64,000 nucleotides of DNA. Source: JAHBWV01 sp964588385 (GTDB lineage: Bacteria > Planctomycetota > Phycisphaerae > Phycisphaerales > UBA1924). Under the pieces are notes generated by a model. That model did no database searches. It saw only the letters and a list, made by a program, of their open reading frames with translations, and was not told the origin of the DNA. The stretch covers positions 1 to 64,000 of the forward strand of contig CAZPPG010000017.1 in NCBI GenBank assembly GCA_964588385.1. Direction: 5' to 3'. Below, in pieces: positions 31,926 to 40,929 of this stretch. The translations under genes were made by a program, and so were the position numbers. Within the stretch, counting starts at the first letter, position 1. Every line of letters starts with the position of its first letter.

Positions 31926-34799
31926 TTATGGGACTGGGTTCATCGAGACCCCGGTATTCAGCCGTCCACCCGTGCTCGTGTCGATCACGCTGATGATGAT
32001 CCGTTCCCCCTGCAGATTCGTGGCGGCCCGCGGGAAGATGAATCTCCGGACTACGGACGCTCCGGGCGCGACGGAGTTCACGGCCGAGCGCTGGCGCGGA
32101 AAGCCGGGCGCGAACGCCGCGACCTCGAGCGTCAATGGCTCGGTGCCGGTGTTGGCGATGAGGACATCGGCGAGCATGTCCGGCCCGCTGGGGCCGGGCG
32201 AGGGAGATGCGCTGACATCGACGCGGATTCCCGGGAGGCCGAGTTCCGCGGCGGCGACCATTCTGATCCAGCCGTACGAACGGTCCGCAGAGACCTGCGC
32301 GTCCAGCACGAACTCCTTGGGGCCGGCCTCTTCCACGGCCGAGGGCACGACCGTGATCGGGATGCGCCCCTCCTGACCGGGTGCGATCTGGATGCTCCCG
32401 GCCCGCGGCGAGACCGACCAAGCGCGATCGCGCCTTCCCGCCTCGTCCGAACCGGGCTTCGTGATGAAATAGCGGAGATCAATCGGCGCACCGAACGGAT
32501 TCCCGATCACCAGCGTGCGTTCGTGCGACTCGTGGATCGCGGGAATGAACGGCGGCTCGACGCGAAACGATGCCCCCAGCGCGACGATCCGCTCATCAAC
32601 GCCCTCGATGATCGATGGCATCGAAGAGAGCGGCACGTCATGGGTGCGGATCCGGTCCGCATCGGAAGCGCCGAACTCCGGCAACGTGGTCAGGTTGCCG
32701 AACGGATCGCTCACGGTGATCCGGTCCGGACCGAGGTAGAGCGACAAAGACGCGTTCGGATCGCGCCCGTCTGACCAGGCGATGATCGCGCCGGAGCGAG
32801 CCCGCTGTGCGCGCGCCGAAGGCCCCAGCAGGAACGCGTGAGTGCCCAACGCCGTGGGCAGGCGCATCACCACGCGCCGATCGACGAGATGGGACGCCAC
32901 GCCGCTCATCGCGATCAGCGCGGGCGTCGGGGCCAGGGCCGGATCCGTCGAGTCGGTTTTGGACCAGGGATCCACCAGCCCGATGCGCAGCCGGATCCCC
33001 GCATTGTCCAGCGCCTCCACCCGGCTCCACGCCTCCACCATCTGCTTCACCAGATGCGATGCCGACGCGACCCGGCCGAACTCCTGAGGCTCAATGATCC
33101 GGGGAATGAGAGTCAGCTCAATGGGGTCGTTCGAGCGGCGCGGGGCGCTCGCCATGCACTCCGCGAGGGAGTCAAGCCATTGCGGGATGCCGCTCGAGCC
33201 CACACCCTCGGGCGACATGACGAACATGCCATCGGGGGCGTAGCCGGCCAGCTCCGGCGGGAGCGCCAGCGATCCGTCCCACGGAACCGAGAGAATGGGG
33301 CCAGGCACCAGTTGTCCGATCACGGTGTCGGCCTTCGCGAGCTGCGCCGCGAGTTCCTCGCCGCTCGTCATGGGTCCGACGAATGGGCTTCCGAAGAACC
33401 ACCGCTGAACGGACTGGCCGTAGTGATCGATCAGAGGGTCGAGGTAGGGCTGGGCGTCCGTCCCTTTCTCCGCGAGAAGTCGGAGCGTGTCGCGCGGATC
33501 AAACTGCGAGAGCGCGGCCAGCTCGTTCGGGATGACCGGCAGAGAGAGCCCGACCTGAATCCCCGACTCCAGCAGTCCGTCGATTGTCTGTTCCGTTCGC
33601 AAGAGCCCCTCTTTGATCGAGGACCGTTCGAGATCGGGACGCCACGCCGGGAGCACCGTCGCCCCGGCGCCGGATGCGACGACCAATGCCGGGAACTGTG
33701 CCCGGGTCTGGGTATCCAGAGAGTCCGCGATGACGACGAACCGTGTTGCATCCGCCGCGGAGACCGGCACCGGCTCCAGCCAGCCAAACGGGAGCGTGGC
33801 GGATCCGACGAACGCGCCGTCGGCGAAGAGCTCCATGCGGGCCTCGAACCAGCCGCGCGAGGAGAGGCGCGGGGTCCAGCGGATTCCGCCGGGGCCGCGG
33901 TCGGCCTCGAAGACCTCGCTGTCAACGAGTGTGCCGGCGAGGTCCCGCACGGAGATGCGCGCGACCAGCGACTGCCCGGTCAGGTCGCGAAGATGGGCGC
34001 GGAGGGCGGGAGGCGCATCTGCACGCACGATCGAGGGCGCGGGCCCGTCGGTCCCGCCCGATTCAATCTGGAGCTCGACTCTCGGGAGCTGCGTCACGCG
34101 GACATCGTCGAACCACGCCGCGGCGTTGAAGTCCTCCGGCCAGACCTTGAACTCCGGCAAGGGCGGCTTCTCCCACTCGCGCGGCTGGAGCATCTCGAGG
34201 TCAATCTGGAGAAAGGCGGCGTCAGGAGAGGTGCCGCGGACCTGGATCGACTGCGCCTCCCACTTCCCGACAGTGTCGAGGGGCTCAGTGGATCGCTGGG
34301 ATCCGGGGATCGGCGTGCCGGTCGCGTCGAGAAATCGCGCAGTCACGCGCGCGCGGGCGTTCGTGCCCCCACTGGTGCGGATGTTCGCGGCGACCATGTA
34401 GTCGGCACCGGGCAGGACGGGAATGACGCCGGGTTCAAGGCGAAGACTGGCAGAGCCGCCGGAGATCGGCAGCCGGACGCTTCCCTCCCCCCCGTGAGCG
34501 ACCTCGTAGTCCAGTTCCGCGGCGTTCCACGGCGGGAATCCGGGGCGAGTCTGGCCGCTGGAGTCGTTCTGTGAGCGAAACCAGTATTGGGGCACCTGAA
34601 GGGGGTTGGTCTGGCGCTCTTCGAAGTCAAAGATGCGGACGATGCGTCCGGCGAGGGCCGGGCGTCCGGGCGAACCGGGGTCCGCTTCCCGAGTTGGCTG
34701 TGCGAGCGCGAGCGCGTCGGCCGCGCCCGCCAGACCCGCCACAAGGACGAGAAGGGTGGGCGCGAGGGCACAGGAGCAACCGGGCGCAGTGCGAGGCAT
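31926..34799 (-). CDS. Large secreted protein with a carbohydrate-binding-like N-terminus
   Basis: 957 residues with a signal peptide (MPRTAPGCSC ... LALAQ). About 45-230 reads as a galactose-binding-like beta-sandwich (RIFDFEERQTN, YWFRSQND, LDYEVAHGGEGSVRL, AAWFDDVRVTQLPRVEL). The middle has an alpha/beta barrel flavour (GLSLPVIPNELAAL, LIDHYGQSVQRWFFGSPFVG, GPILSVPWDGSLAL), and the C-terminal part is Ig-like. Such architecture suggests a glycoside-hydrolase-related protein, but I cannot point to a catalytic pair. The upstream in-frame extension is rejected because it lacks a signal sequence at its start. Confidence 0.72.
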   Translation of the reverse strand: MPRTAPGCSCALAPTLLVLVAGLAGAADALALAQPTREADPGSPGRPALAGRIVRIFDFEERQTNPLQVPQYWFRSQNDSSGQTRPGFPPWNAAELDYEVAHGGEGSVRLPISGGSASLRLEPGVIPVLPGADYMVAANIRTSGGTNARARVTARFLDATGTPIPGSQRSTEPLDTVGKWEAQSIQVRGTSPDAAFLQIDLEMLQPREWEKPPLPEFKVWPEDFNAAAWFDDVRVTQLPRVELQIESGGTDGPAPSIVRADAPPALRAHLRDLTGQSLVARISVRDLAGTLVDSEVFEADRGPGGIRWTPRLSSRGWFEARMELFADGAFVGSATLPFGWLEPVPVSAADATRFVVIADSLDTQTRAQFPALVVASGAGATVLPAWRPDLERSSIKEGLLRTEQTIDGLLESGIQVGLSLPVIPNELAALSQFDPRDTLRLLAEKGTDAQPYLDPLIDHYGQSVQRWFFGSPFVGPMTSGEELAAQLAKADTVIGQLVPGPILSVPWDGSLALPPELAGYAPDGMFVMSPEGVGSSGIPQWLDSLAECMASAPRRSNDPIELTLIPRIIEPQEFGRVASASHLVKQMVEAWSRVEALDNAGIRLRIGLVDPWSKTDSTDPALAPTPALIAMSGVASHLVDRRVVMRLPTALGTHAFLLGPSARAQRARSGAIIAWSDGRDPNASLSLYLGPDRITVSDPFGNLTTLPEFGASDADRIRTHDVPLSSMPSIIEGVDERIVALGASFRVEPPFIPAIHESHERTLVIGNPFGAPIDLRYFITKPGSDEAGRRDRAWSVSPRAGSIQIAPGQEGRIPITVVPSAVEEAGPKEFVLDAQVSADRSYGWIRMVAAAELGLPGIRVDVSASPSPGPSGPDMLADVLIANTGTEPLTLEVAAFAPGFPRQRSAVNSVAPGASVVRRFIFPRAATNLQGERIIISVIDTSTGGRLNTGVSMNPVP

Positions 34800-34941
34800 C
34801 GCACCATGTATCGGTCGGGTACGCCGGGGTCGTGCATCCGTGAGCCTGCCAAACACGAGGGCACGCCGGACAGAAGGTGGCGACCATCGGTACGCTCGCG
34901 ACGACGACTCAGCCAGGCCCGACCCAGACAGGAGCCGCCAC

Positions 34942-35598
34942 GTGGCCATCCCCCCAAAGCACATCCAGCACACGTCCTTCGACCCGGGCCAGCCCCCGGA
35001 ACGTGCCGCACGGGCGTTCTACGAGGTGATGAGGGCGCGCCGAACGGTTCGCATGTTCAGCGATCGGTCGGTGAGTCTGGAGACGATCGAGTGGGTGGTG
35101 CGGGCGGCGGGCACCGCACCCTCCGGGGCCAATAAACAGCCGTGGCGGTTCGTTGCGGTCGGAGATCCCGCGCTCAAGAGGCAGATTCGGGAGGGGGCGG
35201 AGCAGGAAGAGCGCGAGTTCTACGGACGGAAGGCGGGGGACGAGTGGCTGGCGGACCTGGTCCCCTTCGGCACCGATGAGAACAAGGCCTTTCTTGAAAT
35301 CGCGCCGTGGCTGATCGTGGTCTTCAAAATGATGAAGACCGATGAGGGCGGGCAGGTGTACTACGCCAATGAAAGCGTCGGGATCGCCATCGGCATGCTG
35401 CTCGCGGCGGCCCATCACGCCGGGCTCGCGACACTGACTCACACACCGAGCCCGATGAAGTTCCTCGGTGAGATTCTGGGCAGGCCGGAGCATGAGCGGC
35501 CGTACCTCTTGATTCCGGTCGGATATCCGTCGGCGGATTGCGTGGTGCCGGACATCACGCGCAAGCCGCTCGAGGAGATTCTGGTTGTGCGGGCCTGA
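34942..35598 (+). CDS. Iodotyrosine-deiodinase-like nitroreductase
   Basis: FMN enzyme of the nitroreductase fold, 218 residues. GTG start with AGGAG 7 nt upstream. RARRTVRMFSD and GTAPSGANKQPWRFV are FMN-binding segments. EEREFYGRKAGDEWLADL, then APWLIVVF and HTPSPMKFLGEILGRP, YLLIPVGYPSADCVVPD and RKPLEEI, follow the iodotyrosine deiodinase pattern, including the E-Y-K lid region that contacts the halotyrosine zwitterion. That points to reductive dehalogenation of halogenated tyrosine or a related phenol, but the substrate is inferred. No membrane anchor is present, unlike the animal enzyme. Confidence 0.85.
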   Translation: MAIPPKHIQHTSFDPGQPPERAARAFYEVMRARRTVRMFSDRSVSLETIEWVVRAAGTAPSGANKQPWRFVAVGDPALKRQIREGAEQEEREFYGRKAGDEWLADLVPFGTDENKAFLEIAPWLIVVFKMMKTDEGGQVYYANESVGIAIGMLLAAAHHAGLATLTHTPSPMKFLGEILGRPEHERPYLLIPVGYPSADCVVPDITRKPLEEILVVRA

Positions 35599-35626
35599 CT
35601 TCGTGGCTTCCTGACTTCGTGACTTG
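35595..35626. repeat. Solo array of 8-bp repeats (CTGACTTC-type)
   Basis: Four consecutive 8-mers: CTGACTTC, GTGGCTTC, CTGACTTC, GTGACTTG. It starts at the stop codon of the deiodinase-like gene and ends just before the convergent VWA gene. A related array of four 8-mers lies at 58823-58854. Confidence 0.8.
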
Positions 35627-35627
35627 C

Positions 35628-37727
35628 CTAGTAGTACACCTTGCGGTTGTAGACGTACCACTCGAATATGAGCACGGCCAAGGCGGCAAGCAGCAACCAC
35701 GGCCAGAGGCGACGGTCGAGGATCTTGCCGTCCCGCTCGGCGACGATCGTCCGCGAGGCCAGGACGAGCTTGGGATGGGCGCGGACGTCGGACTCGGACG
35801 CATCGGTCATGTTCGCGGCGTACGTGCGCGTGGGGCGCGTGGCGCCGGGGTCCGTTACGGAGCCGGACCACTTGACCTGATAAAGACCCGCCTTGCGGAT
35901 TGGGCCGAAGGTGACGCGGTTGTCGGGGGCGAGTACCAGAGGGGTCTCGCGCTGGTCGGGCTCGACAAGGGCCGGATCGGTCGCGCCGGTGGGGAGGGAA
36001 TCGGCCAGCACGCCGCCGGGCTTCAGCATCCGCTGGGTCGAGGGATCGGACCCGTCCGCGCCGAGGTAGGTGACGGCGGACGCCGTGAAAACGACGAACG
36101 AGACGTCAAAGGGCCATGTCGTCTGAGCGATATCAAAGGGAACGACGATCGCGCGGGCCTCCGGCGTGATGATCTCCGTGATGGAGGGTCCGGTGGACAT
36201 CGTGGCGAGCACCGCGACGGGGTTGCCCTCCGGAATGCGGATGATGCGCGATTGCGCGATGACGGCATTGTCGAGGACGAGCCCGCGCATCACCGGGTGC
36301 TCGCGGGCCCAATCGACGAAGAGGGCCGAGTCACCGACGCCGCCGTCGATCAGGCCGAGCGTGCCGCCTGGCACGGCGTTGAAGGCGAGCCAGCGTCCGG
36401 GTGGGAGTGTCTCGCCCTGCGGCACCCGGGGGAGCCACGAATCAAGGATGACGACGTCAAAGTCGCCGGCGCGGCGTGCGTCGAGCTCGGCCTGGAACTG
36501 CTCGGGCGTGAACGTGACGAGCCGGGCCAGGGGCAGCCCGCCGAGGGCGGTCTGAATGAACAGGTTGCCGCGTGTGACGAGCGCGACCGAGAGGCGCTTG
36601 GCGGGCGGCACGATGATCGAGGCGCGGTCGTCGACGCGGAGCACGTCCGCCAGTGGATCGTCTTCTCCTCCGGTGCGAAGGCGAGCCGTGATGATCGCGC
36701 CCTCGGGCTGGTCAAACGCGAAAACCACGCCGCCGGTCGCCGCGGGCGCGCGCTCGGGCGCGGGGCCGGCCTCTTCGGCCTCGGGCGTGAGCGTGGCGAC
36801 CGGGGCTACACGAGGCAGCGTCACGGCCTTGACGCCCGCGACGACGCCGTCGATCGAGAGCTCCACATCGAACGCCCGCTCACGATCGTCGGTCGACTGG
36901 ATCGAGATGTAGACGGTCAGGCGCGTGGGGTTCTCAAAGTCACGCTCGGCGCGGATGCTGGTGATGCCGATGTTGGCCGTGACATCCTTGCCCACGGCGT
37001 GGTAGGTCACTTCGTTCTCGACGCCGGGGAGGACGCGCGAGGCATCCGGGATCGCGCCGTCGGACCAGAGGTGCATGCTCACCGGCTCTCCCGCCGTCAG
37101 CCCCTCGATCGCCTGACCCTCGACGATGCGGCGCGGGGCGTGGGCCTGGGCCAGGCGCATCGCCTCTTCGAGCGAGGACCCGCCGTCGGTCGCGGCGAGC
37201 GATTCCACCGCGCGCTTGAGCGCGCCCTTGTCAGAGGTGAAGTTGGCGACGACTTCGGCAGTGGTGTCGAAGGCGATGACCATGGCCTCATCGGCGATGC
37301 CGGGCTGGAAGGCGTTGGCCTCGCGCAGCGAGTCGATGAGGTCAATGGCCTCCGCCTTCGCGGCCTCCAGTCGCTGCACCTGCCGGGGCGCGCCCGAGGG
37401 CGACGGCGCATCGAGTGACTGCATGGATGCGGAGCGATCGATCAGGATGATGTGGCGCTGGCCCTTGGTGGTTGCGCCCTTGAACTGCGGCTGCGCGAGG
37501 GCGAAGAGAGCCGCGCCGAGGACGATGAGCTGGAGCAGGAGGAGCAGGTTCTTGCGGAGGCGCTGGAACGGGGCGTTGGCCTGGAGATCCTGGATCGCCT
37601 TCTTCCAGAGCAGCGTGGTGGAGACTTCGACGTCACGCCGCCGGAGCTTCAGGAAGTAGAGGATGAGGAGGGCGGGGACCGCGACAGCCGCGGCGATCGC
37701 GCCGACCCATGGGGTGAGCCAGGTCAT
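35628..37727 (-). CDS. BatA-like VWA-domain membrane protein
   Basis: 699 residues. N-terminal helix, then the BatA signature (YFLKLRRRDVEVSTTLLWKKAI), a second helix, a VWA domain with metal-site motif LIDRSASM and VIAFDTTAEV, a long beta-rich external region, and a C-terminal helix (LWPWLLLAALAVLIFEWYVY). VWA proteins coupled to MoxR ATPases are thought to help assemble or activate other complexes. Its start overlaps the stop of the DUF58 gene as ATGA. Confidence 0.85.
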   Translation of the reverse strand: MTWLTPWVGAIAAAVAVPALLILYFLKLRRRDVEVSTTLLWKKAIQDLQANAPFQRLRKNLLLLLQLIVLGAALFALAQPQFKGATTKGQRHIILIDRSASMQSLDAPSPSGAPRQVQRLEAAKAEAIDLIDSLREANAFQPGIADEAMVIAFDTTAEVVANFTSDKGALKRAVESLAATDGGSSLEEAMRLAQAHAPRRIVEGQAIEGLTAGEPVSMHLWSDGAIPDASRVLPGVENEVTYHAVGKDVTANIGITSIRAERDFENPTRLTVYISIQSTDDRERAFDVELSIDGVVAGVKAVTLPRVAPVATLTPEAEEAGPAPERAPAATGGVVFAFDQPEGAIITARLRTGGEDDPLADVLRVDDRASIIVPPAKRLSVALVTRGNLFIQTALGGLPLARLVTFTPEQFQAELDARRAGDFDVVILDSWLPRVPQGETLPPGRWLAFNAVPGGTLGLIDGGVGDSALFVDWAREHPVMRGLVLDNAVIAQSRIIRIPEGNPVAVLATMSTGPSITEIITPEARAIVVPFDIAQTTWPFDVSFVVFTASAVTYLGADGSDPSTQRMLKPGGVLADSLPTGATDPALVEPDQRETPLVLAPDNRVTFGPIRKAGLYQVKWSGSVTDPGATRPTRTYAANMTDASESDVRAHPKLVLASRTIVAERDGKILDRRLWPWLLLAALAVLIFEWYVYNRKVYY

Positions 37728-38656
37728 CGCAGCAGCCCCCTCGTCTGGAGATAGTCGAGGATCAGGGCCTCGACGGAGAGGTCACTCTGCACGGTGATGG
37801 CGGTGATCTCGCGCCGGGCGCAGAAGAGGCGGAACTCGTCGCAGTACGCCGCGAGATTCTGCTTGTACTTCTTGATGAGCGGGGCGGAGATCGTGACCTC
37901 GGCCATGTCGCCATCCTCAACGTCCTTCAGGCGCAGGTCGCCGGCGATCTCGGGCGCGACCTCCTGCGGGCTGAGGACCTGGATCGCGAAGACGTCGTAG
38001 CCGCGGCCCACCAACAGGCGCAGGCCGGTCTCGTACCCCTCTTTCATAAAGAAGTCGGAGAGGACGACCATGACGCCCCTGCCCCGCCGCGTGAGCGAGA
38101 TGCGCTTGGCCGCCTCGCCGAAGCTGGTCGGGCCTTCGGGTGTGAGCCCACAGAGGAACGCGCCCATCTCCAGGGCGCGACGCTTGCCTCGCAGATCGCG
38201 GATAGATCCGGAGATGCCGCCCTCGGCACGGGACCCGCCACCGATCGCGGTCGCGGCGACGCGGTTGTAGTTGGCCAGACCGAGATACGAAAGGGCCATC
38301 GCGGCCTTCTGCATGAAGAGGAACTTGTTGGGCTCACCGCAGTCGCTGGAGGCCGACGCGTCGATCACCACGTGCAGCGACAGGTCTTCCTCTTCAAGGA
38401 ACAGCTTGAGGAAGAGCCGGTCGAGGCGCCCGAAGATGTTCCAGTCGATGTGGCGGAGGTCGTCGCCCGAGACATACGGCCGGTGGTCGGCGAACTCTAC
38501 GGACTCGCCGCGTTTCTTCGAGCGGCGCTCGCCCTTCATTTTGCCGGCGAAGATCTTCTTGGAGGCCAGGTCAAGCTGCGACACTCGTGCGGCGAGGCGG
38601 CCGTCGAGCAGGTCGTCGATCGAGGTGGGACGGGAGATGGTGGTTGTTCGCAGCAT
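37724..38656 (-). CDS. DUF58 (VWA-like) protein of the MoxR cluster
   Basis: 310 residues with the DUF58 core EFADHRPYVSGDDLRHIDWN, LFLEEEDLSLHVVIDASAS and VMVVLSDFFMKEGYETGL. It is predicted to be soluble and partners MoxR and BatA-type proteins in known clusters. Here a repeat-flanked GxxExxY unit separates it from the MoxR gene upstream, with only 4 nt between the GxxExxY stop and this start. Confidence 0.9.
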   Translation of the reverse strand: MLRTTTISRPTSIDDLLDGRLAARVSQLDLASKKIFAGKMKGERRSKKRGESVEFADHRPYVSGDDLRHIDWNIFGRLDRLFLKLFLEEEDLSLHVVIDASASSDCGEPNKFLFMQKAAMALSYLGLANYNRVAATAIGGGSRAEGGISGSIRDLRGKRRALEMGAFLCGLTPEGPTSFGEAAKRISLTRRGRGVMVVLSDFFMKEGYETGLRLLVGRGYDVFAIQVLSPQEVAPEIAGDLRLKDVEDGDMAEVTISAPLIKKYKQNLAAYCDEFRLFCARREITAITVQSDLSVEALILDYLQTRGLLR

Positions 38657-38660
38657 GGGA

Positions 38661-39173
38661 TTAAGAAAACGCAGAGGGCACAGAGGAATCAGAGGGACGC
38701 AGAGAGGAAGGATCGATCAGAAAGGCCGAAGGCAAGGGAGTCGACGTGGCGAGCACGCGCCGATAGATCCCATCCTTGAGTCGGGCGACGTTGAAGTTGA
38801 TGAGCAAGCCGAGAGGTACGCCGAGCGACCTCATGTAGCTCAGCATCTGGGCGAGATGAGCGTCATGCACCCTCTCGACGGACTTCAACTCGACCACTAC
38901 CAGATCGCCGACGACCAGATCAACAACCTGATCGCCCAGCTCTATACCCTTGTAGGCGACTCGAACAGGTGCCTGCCTGCGATGTTCGATCCTCCGCAGG
39001 CCAAGCTCATGGCAGAGCGCCTGCTCGTATAGCCTTTCAAGCAAGCCCGGCCCGAGTTCGCTGTGGACGTCCATCGCGGCAGAGATGATCGAGTGGGTCA
39101 GCCGATTCCACTCCGGTGGGCACTCCTTTGCATCACGAGTAGCCTGCTTCGTAGTTGTTCCTGCTCGTTCCAC
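38661..39173 (-). CDS. GxxExxY protein (PD-(D/E)XK-like)
   Basis: 170 residues. The name motif is G43-LL-E46-RL-Y49 in GPGLLERLYEQAL. VVDLVVGDLVVVELKSVE supplies D85 and E95-x-K97, the spacing of a PD-(D/E)XK nuclease site, in line with the family's placement in that superfamily. Biological role unknown. The C-terminal tail (SLRPSDSSVPSAFS) is encoded by the left repeat arm and is unlikely to be part of the fold. The gene sits in the operon's direction, between the small lipoprotein of the MoxR group and DUF58. Confidence 0.9.
   Translation of the reverse strand: MERAGTTTKQATRDAKECPPEWNRLTHSIISAAMDVHSELGPGLLERLYEQALCHELGLRRIEHRRQAPVRVAYKGIELGDQVVDLVVGDLVVVELKSVERVHDAHLAQMLSYMRSLGVPLGLLINFNVARLKDGIYRRVLATSTPLPSAFLIDPSSLRPSDSSVPSAFS
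38665..38709. repeat. Left arm of the inverted array around the GxxExxY gene
   Basis: CAGAG-containing short repeats (GCAGAGGGCACAGAGG, ATCAGAGGGACGCAGAG). Positions 38665-38704 match the reverse complement of 39183-39222 at 34 of 40 positions in my hand alignment, including a 14-nt perfect block CAGAGGAATCAGAG. This arm also encodes the last residues of the GxxExxY protein. Confidence 0.88.
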
Positions 39174-39175
39174 CC

Positions 39176-39226
39176 GTTTCTCCTCTGCGAGACTCTGATT
39201 CCTCTGCGCACTCTGCGTTCTCTTCC
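39176..39226. repeat. Right arm of the inverted array around the GxxExxY gene
   Basis: CTCTGCG/CTCTGATT short repeats, the inverted counterpart of the left arm. It starts 3 bp upstream of the GxxExxY start codon and ends just before the stop codon of the next gene upstream in the operon. Confidence 0.88.
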
Positions 39227-39230
39227 AGAT

Positions 39231-39779
39231 TCAAGGCTTGCGCGCCAGAACCTCCTTCGCCCCCCACGCGTTCGGATCTCCCGCGGCTTTCCTCAGCAGC
39301 CCCCGCATCGTCCCCGGGTCCGTCGCTGTCACCGTTCCCGCGCCGCTGGCGAGCGGAGCCGCGACGATCGACGAACTCCCCTGCTGCTGGGACGCCAGCC
39401 ACGCAGCGTTCAGCGGCTGGTGCTCCATCGTGTCGCCGCTCACCTTCACGAGACCGTAGTGGTACACGGGGGAGGCGTCGTCGCTCATGCGCGCGGGATC
39501 GCTCATGGGAATCTCGATGATCGAGCGGCCGCCCAGATCCGCCAGCACGCCCGTGTGCTCGTTGCCGTCACGGTCCTTGATGCGCAGGCCTCCACCGGGC
39601 GTCTCACGGATCGTGAGCGTGCGCCCATCCGCGCCGGTCCACGTCCCTGCGAGCGACTTTGCGCTCACGACCTCGGACTTGGCGAAAACCGAGCTCTGGC
39701 TGCTCGTGCAGCCGCCAACAGCCGCCACCGCCAGGGACAGGATCGTCGTCATGCTGATCAGATTTGTGCGCATCTTCAT
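39231..39779 (-). CDS. Small lipoprotein of unknown function
   Basis: 182 residues, ATG behind AAGGAG. The lipoprotein signal ends AAVGG|C24. The mature domain is beta-rich (LAGTWTGADGRTLTIRETPGGGLRIKDRDG), reading like a small lipocalin- or META-type barrel, followed by an Ala/Gly/Ser-rich tail. It lies 77 nt after the MoxR gene and belongs to the same leftward transcript. Confidence 0.75.
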   Translation of the reverse strand: MKMRTNLISMTTILSLAVAAVGGCTSSQSSVFAKSEVVSAKSLAGTWTGADGRTLTIRETPGGGLRIKDRDGNEHTGVLADLGGRSIIEIPMSDPARMSDDASPVYHYGLVKVSGDTMEHQPLNAAWLASQQQGSSSIVAAPLASGAGTVTATDPGTMRGLLRKAAGDPNAWGAKEVLARKP

Positions 39780-39856
39780 TGCGTTCTCCTTCTTGCTTGC
39801 GTCTGTCGCGATCTCGTGCTCCGCGACTGGCTCACGGTGATGACCTTGTCGGCTGC

Positions 39857-40912
39857 TCACACGCCCACCGCCGCGAGGGGCTGTGTCGGGGTCTTGGCCA
39901 GGATCTCCTTCACGATGGTGTCCGGGTCAACGCGATCGGCTTCCGCCTCGAAGTTCAGCAGCACGCGGTGGCGGAGCGCGAGCGTCGCGATCTCCTGGAT
40001 GTCCTTGTACGAGACGTTGTACCGCCCCTCGGAGAGGGCTTTGACCTTGCCGCCGAGGAGCAGCGCCTGAGCGGCACGAGGCGATGCGCCGCAGCGGACG
40101 TAGCGGTTGGTGATTCCACCCTCGCCTCCCGCGGCGTGCTTCCCGCCGGGATGCGTCGCCAGCACGAGTCGCGCGGCGTACTCCTTGACGTGCGGGGCGA
40201 CGACGACGCCTCGCACGAGTTGCTGAGCCGCGAGGATCGCGGGGCCGTCAATGATGCGAGCGGGTTTGGGCAGGTCCGTGCCCGTGGTCCGGTCGAGGAT
40301 GGTCATGAGCTCATCGAGCTGCGAGTACCCCACAATGATCTTGAAGATGAAGCGGTCCATCTGGGCCTCGGGCAGCGGGTACGTGCCCTCCTGCTCGATG
40401 GGGTTCTGCGTCGCCATGACGAAGAAGGGGAGTTCGAGCTTGTAGGTCTTGCCCGCGACGGTGACCGACCGCTCCTGCATCGCCTCCAGCAGCGCGGACT
40501 GGGTCTTGGGCGTGGCACGGTTGATCTCGTCGGCGAGAACGATCTGCGCGAAGATCGGGCCCTTCTGGAACTCGAACCCGCGCCGTCCCGTGTCGGCGTG
40601 CTCGGTCACGATGTTGGTGCCGATGACGTCCGCAGGCATGAGGTCGGGCGTGAACTGGACTCTGCTGAACGACAGGTGCAGGGTCTCGGAGAGCGTGCGG
40701 ATGAGCAGGGTCTTGCCCAGCCCGGGAACACCCTCGAGCAGCACGTTGCCGCCCGCGAAGAGCGCGATGAGCACGCCATCCACGACCTCTTTATGACCGA
40801 CGACGACCTTGCCGATCTCGGCGCGGAGCTGCTGGAAGGTCGCCTTGAACTTGTCGCACTCGGCGCGCAGCTCGGCGGGAGTCTCTGCAGAAGGCACGTT
40901 GGAAGTCGCCAT
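39857..40912 (-). CDS. MoxR-family AAA+ ATPase
   Basis: 351 residues. Walker A GVPGLGKT, Walker B IVLADEINRA, sensor region FVMATQNPIEQEGTYPLPEAQMDRF and an arginine-finger/lid segment complete the MoxR subfamily pattern. MoxR ATPases act as chaperones that work with VWA partners, here the large VWA protein just upstream and the DUF58 and BatA proteins downstream. Confidence 0.95.
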   Translation of the reverse strand: MATSNVPSAETPAELRAECDKFKATFQQLRAEIGKVVVGHKEVVDGVLIALFAGGNVLLEGVPGLGKTLLIRTLSETLHLSFSRVQFTPDLMPADVIGTNIVTEHADTGRRGFEFQKGPIFAQIVLADEINRATPKTQSALLEAMQERSVTVAGKTYKLELPFFVMATQNPIEQEGTYPLPEAQMDRFIFKIIVGYSQLDELMTILDRTTGTDLPKPARIIDGPAILAAQQLVRGVVVAPHVKEYAARLVLATHPGGKHAAGGEGGITNRYVRCGASPRAAQALLLGGKVKALSEGRYNVSYKDIQEIATLALRHRVLLNFEAEADRVDPDTIVKEILAKTPTQPLAAVGV

Positions 40913-40929
40913 ATGTCACACTCCGTAAG

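Noticed and set aside
32838..34574. Plus-strand open frame of about 580 codons antisense to the large secreted protein
   Set aside because: Arg/Gly/Glu/Asp-biased shadow with no signal peptide or motif; the minus-strand protein has a signal peptide and ordered domains.
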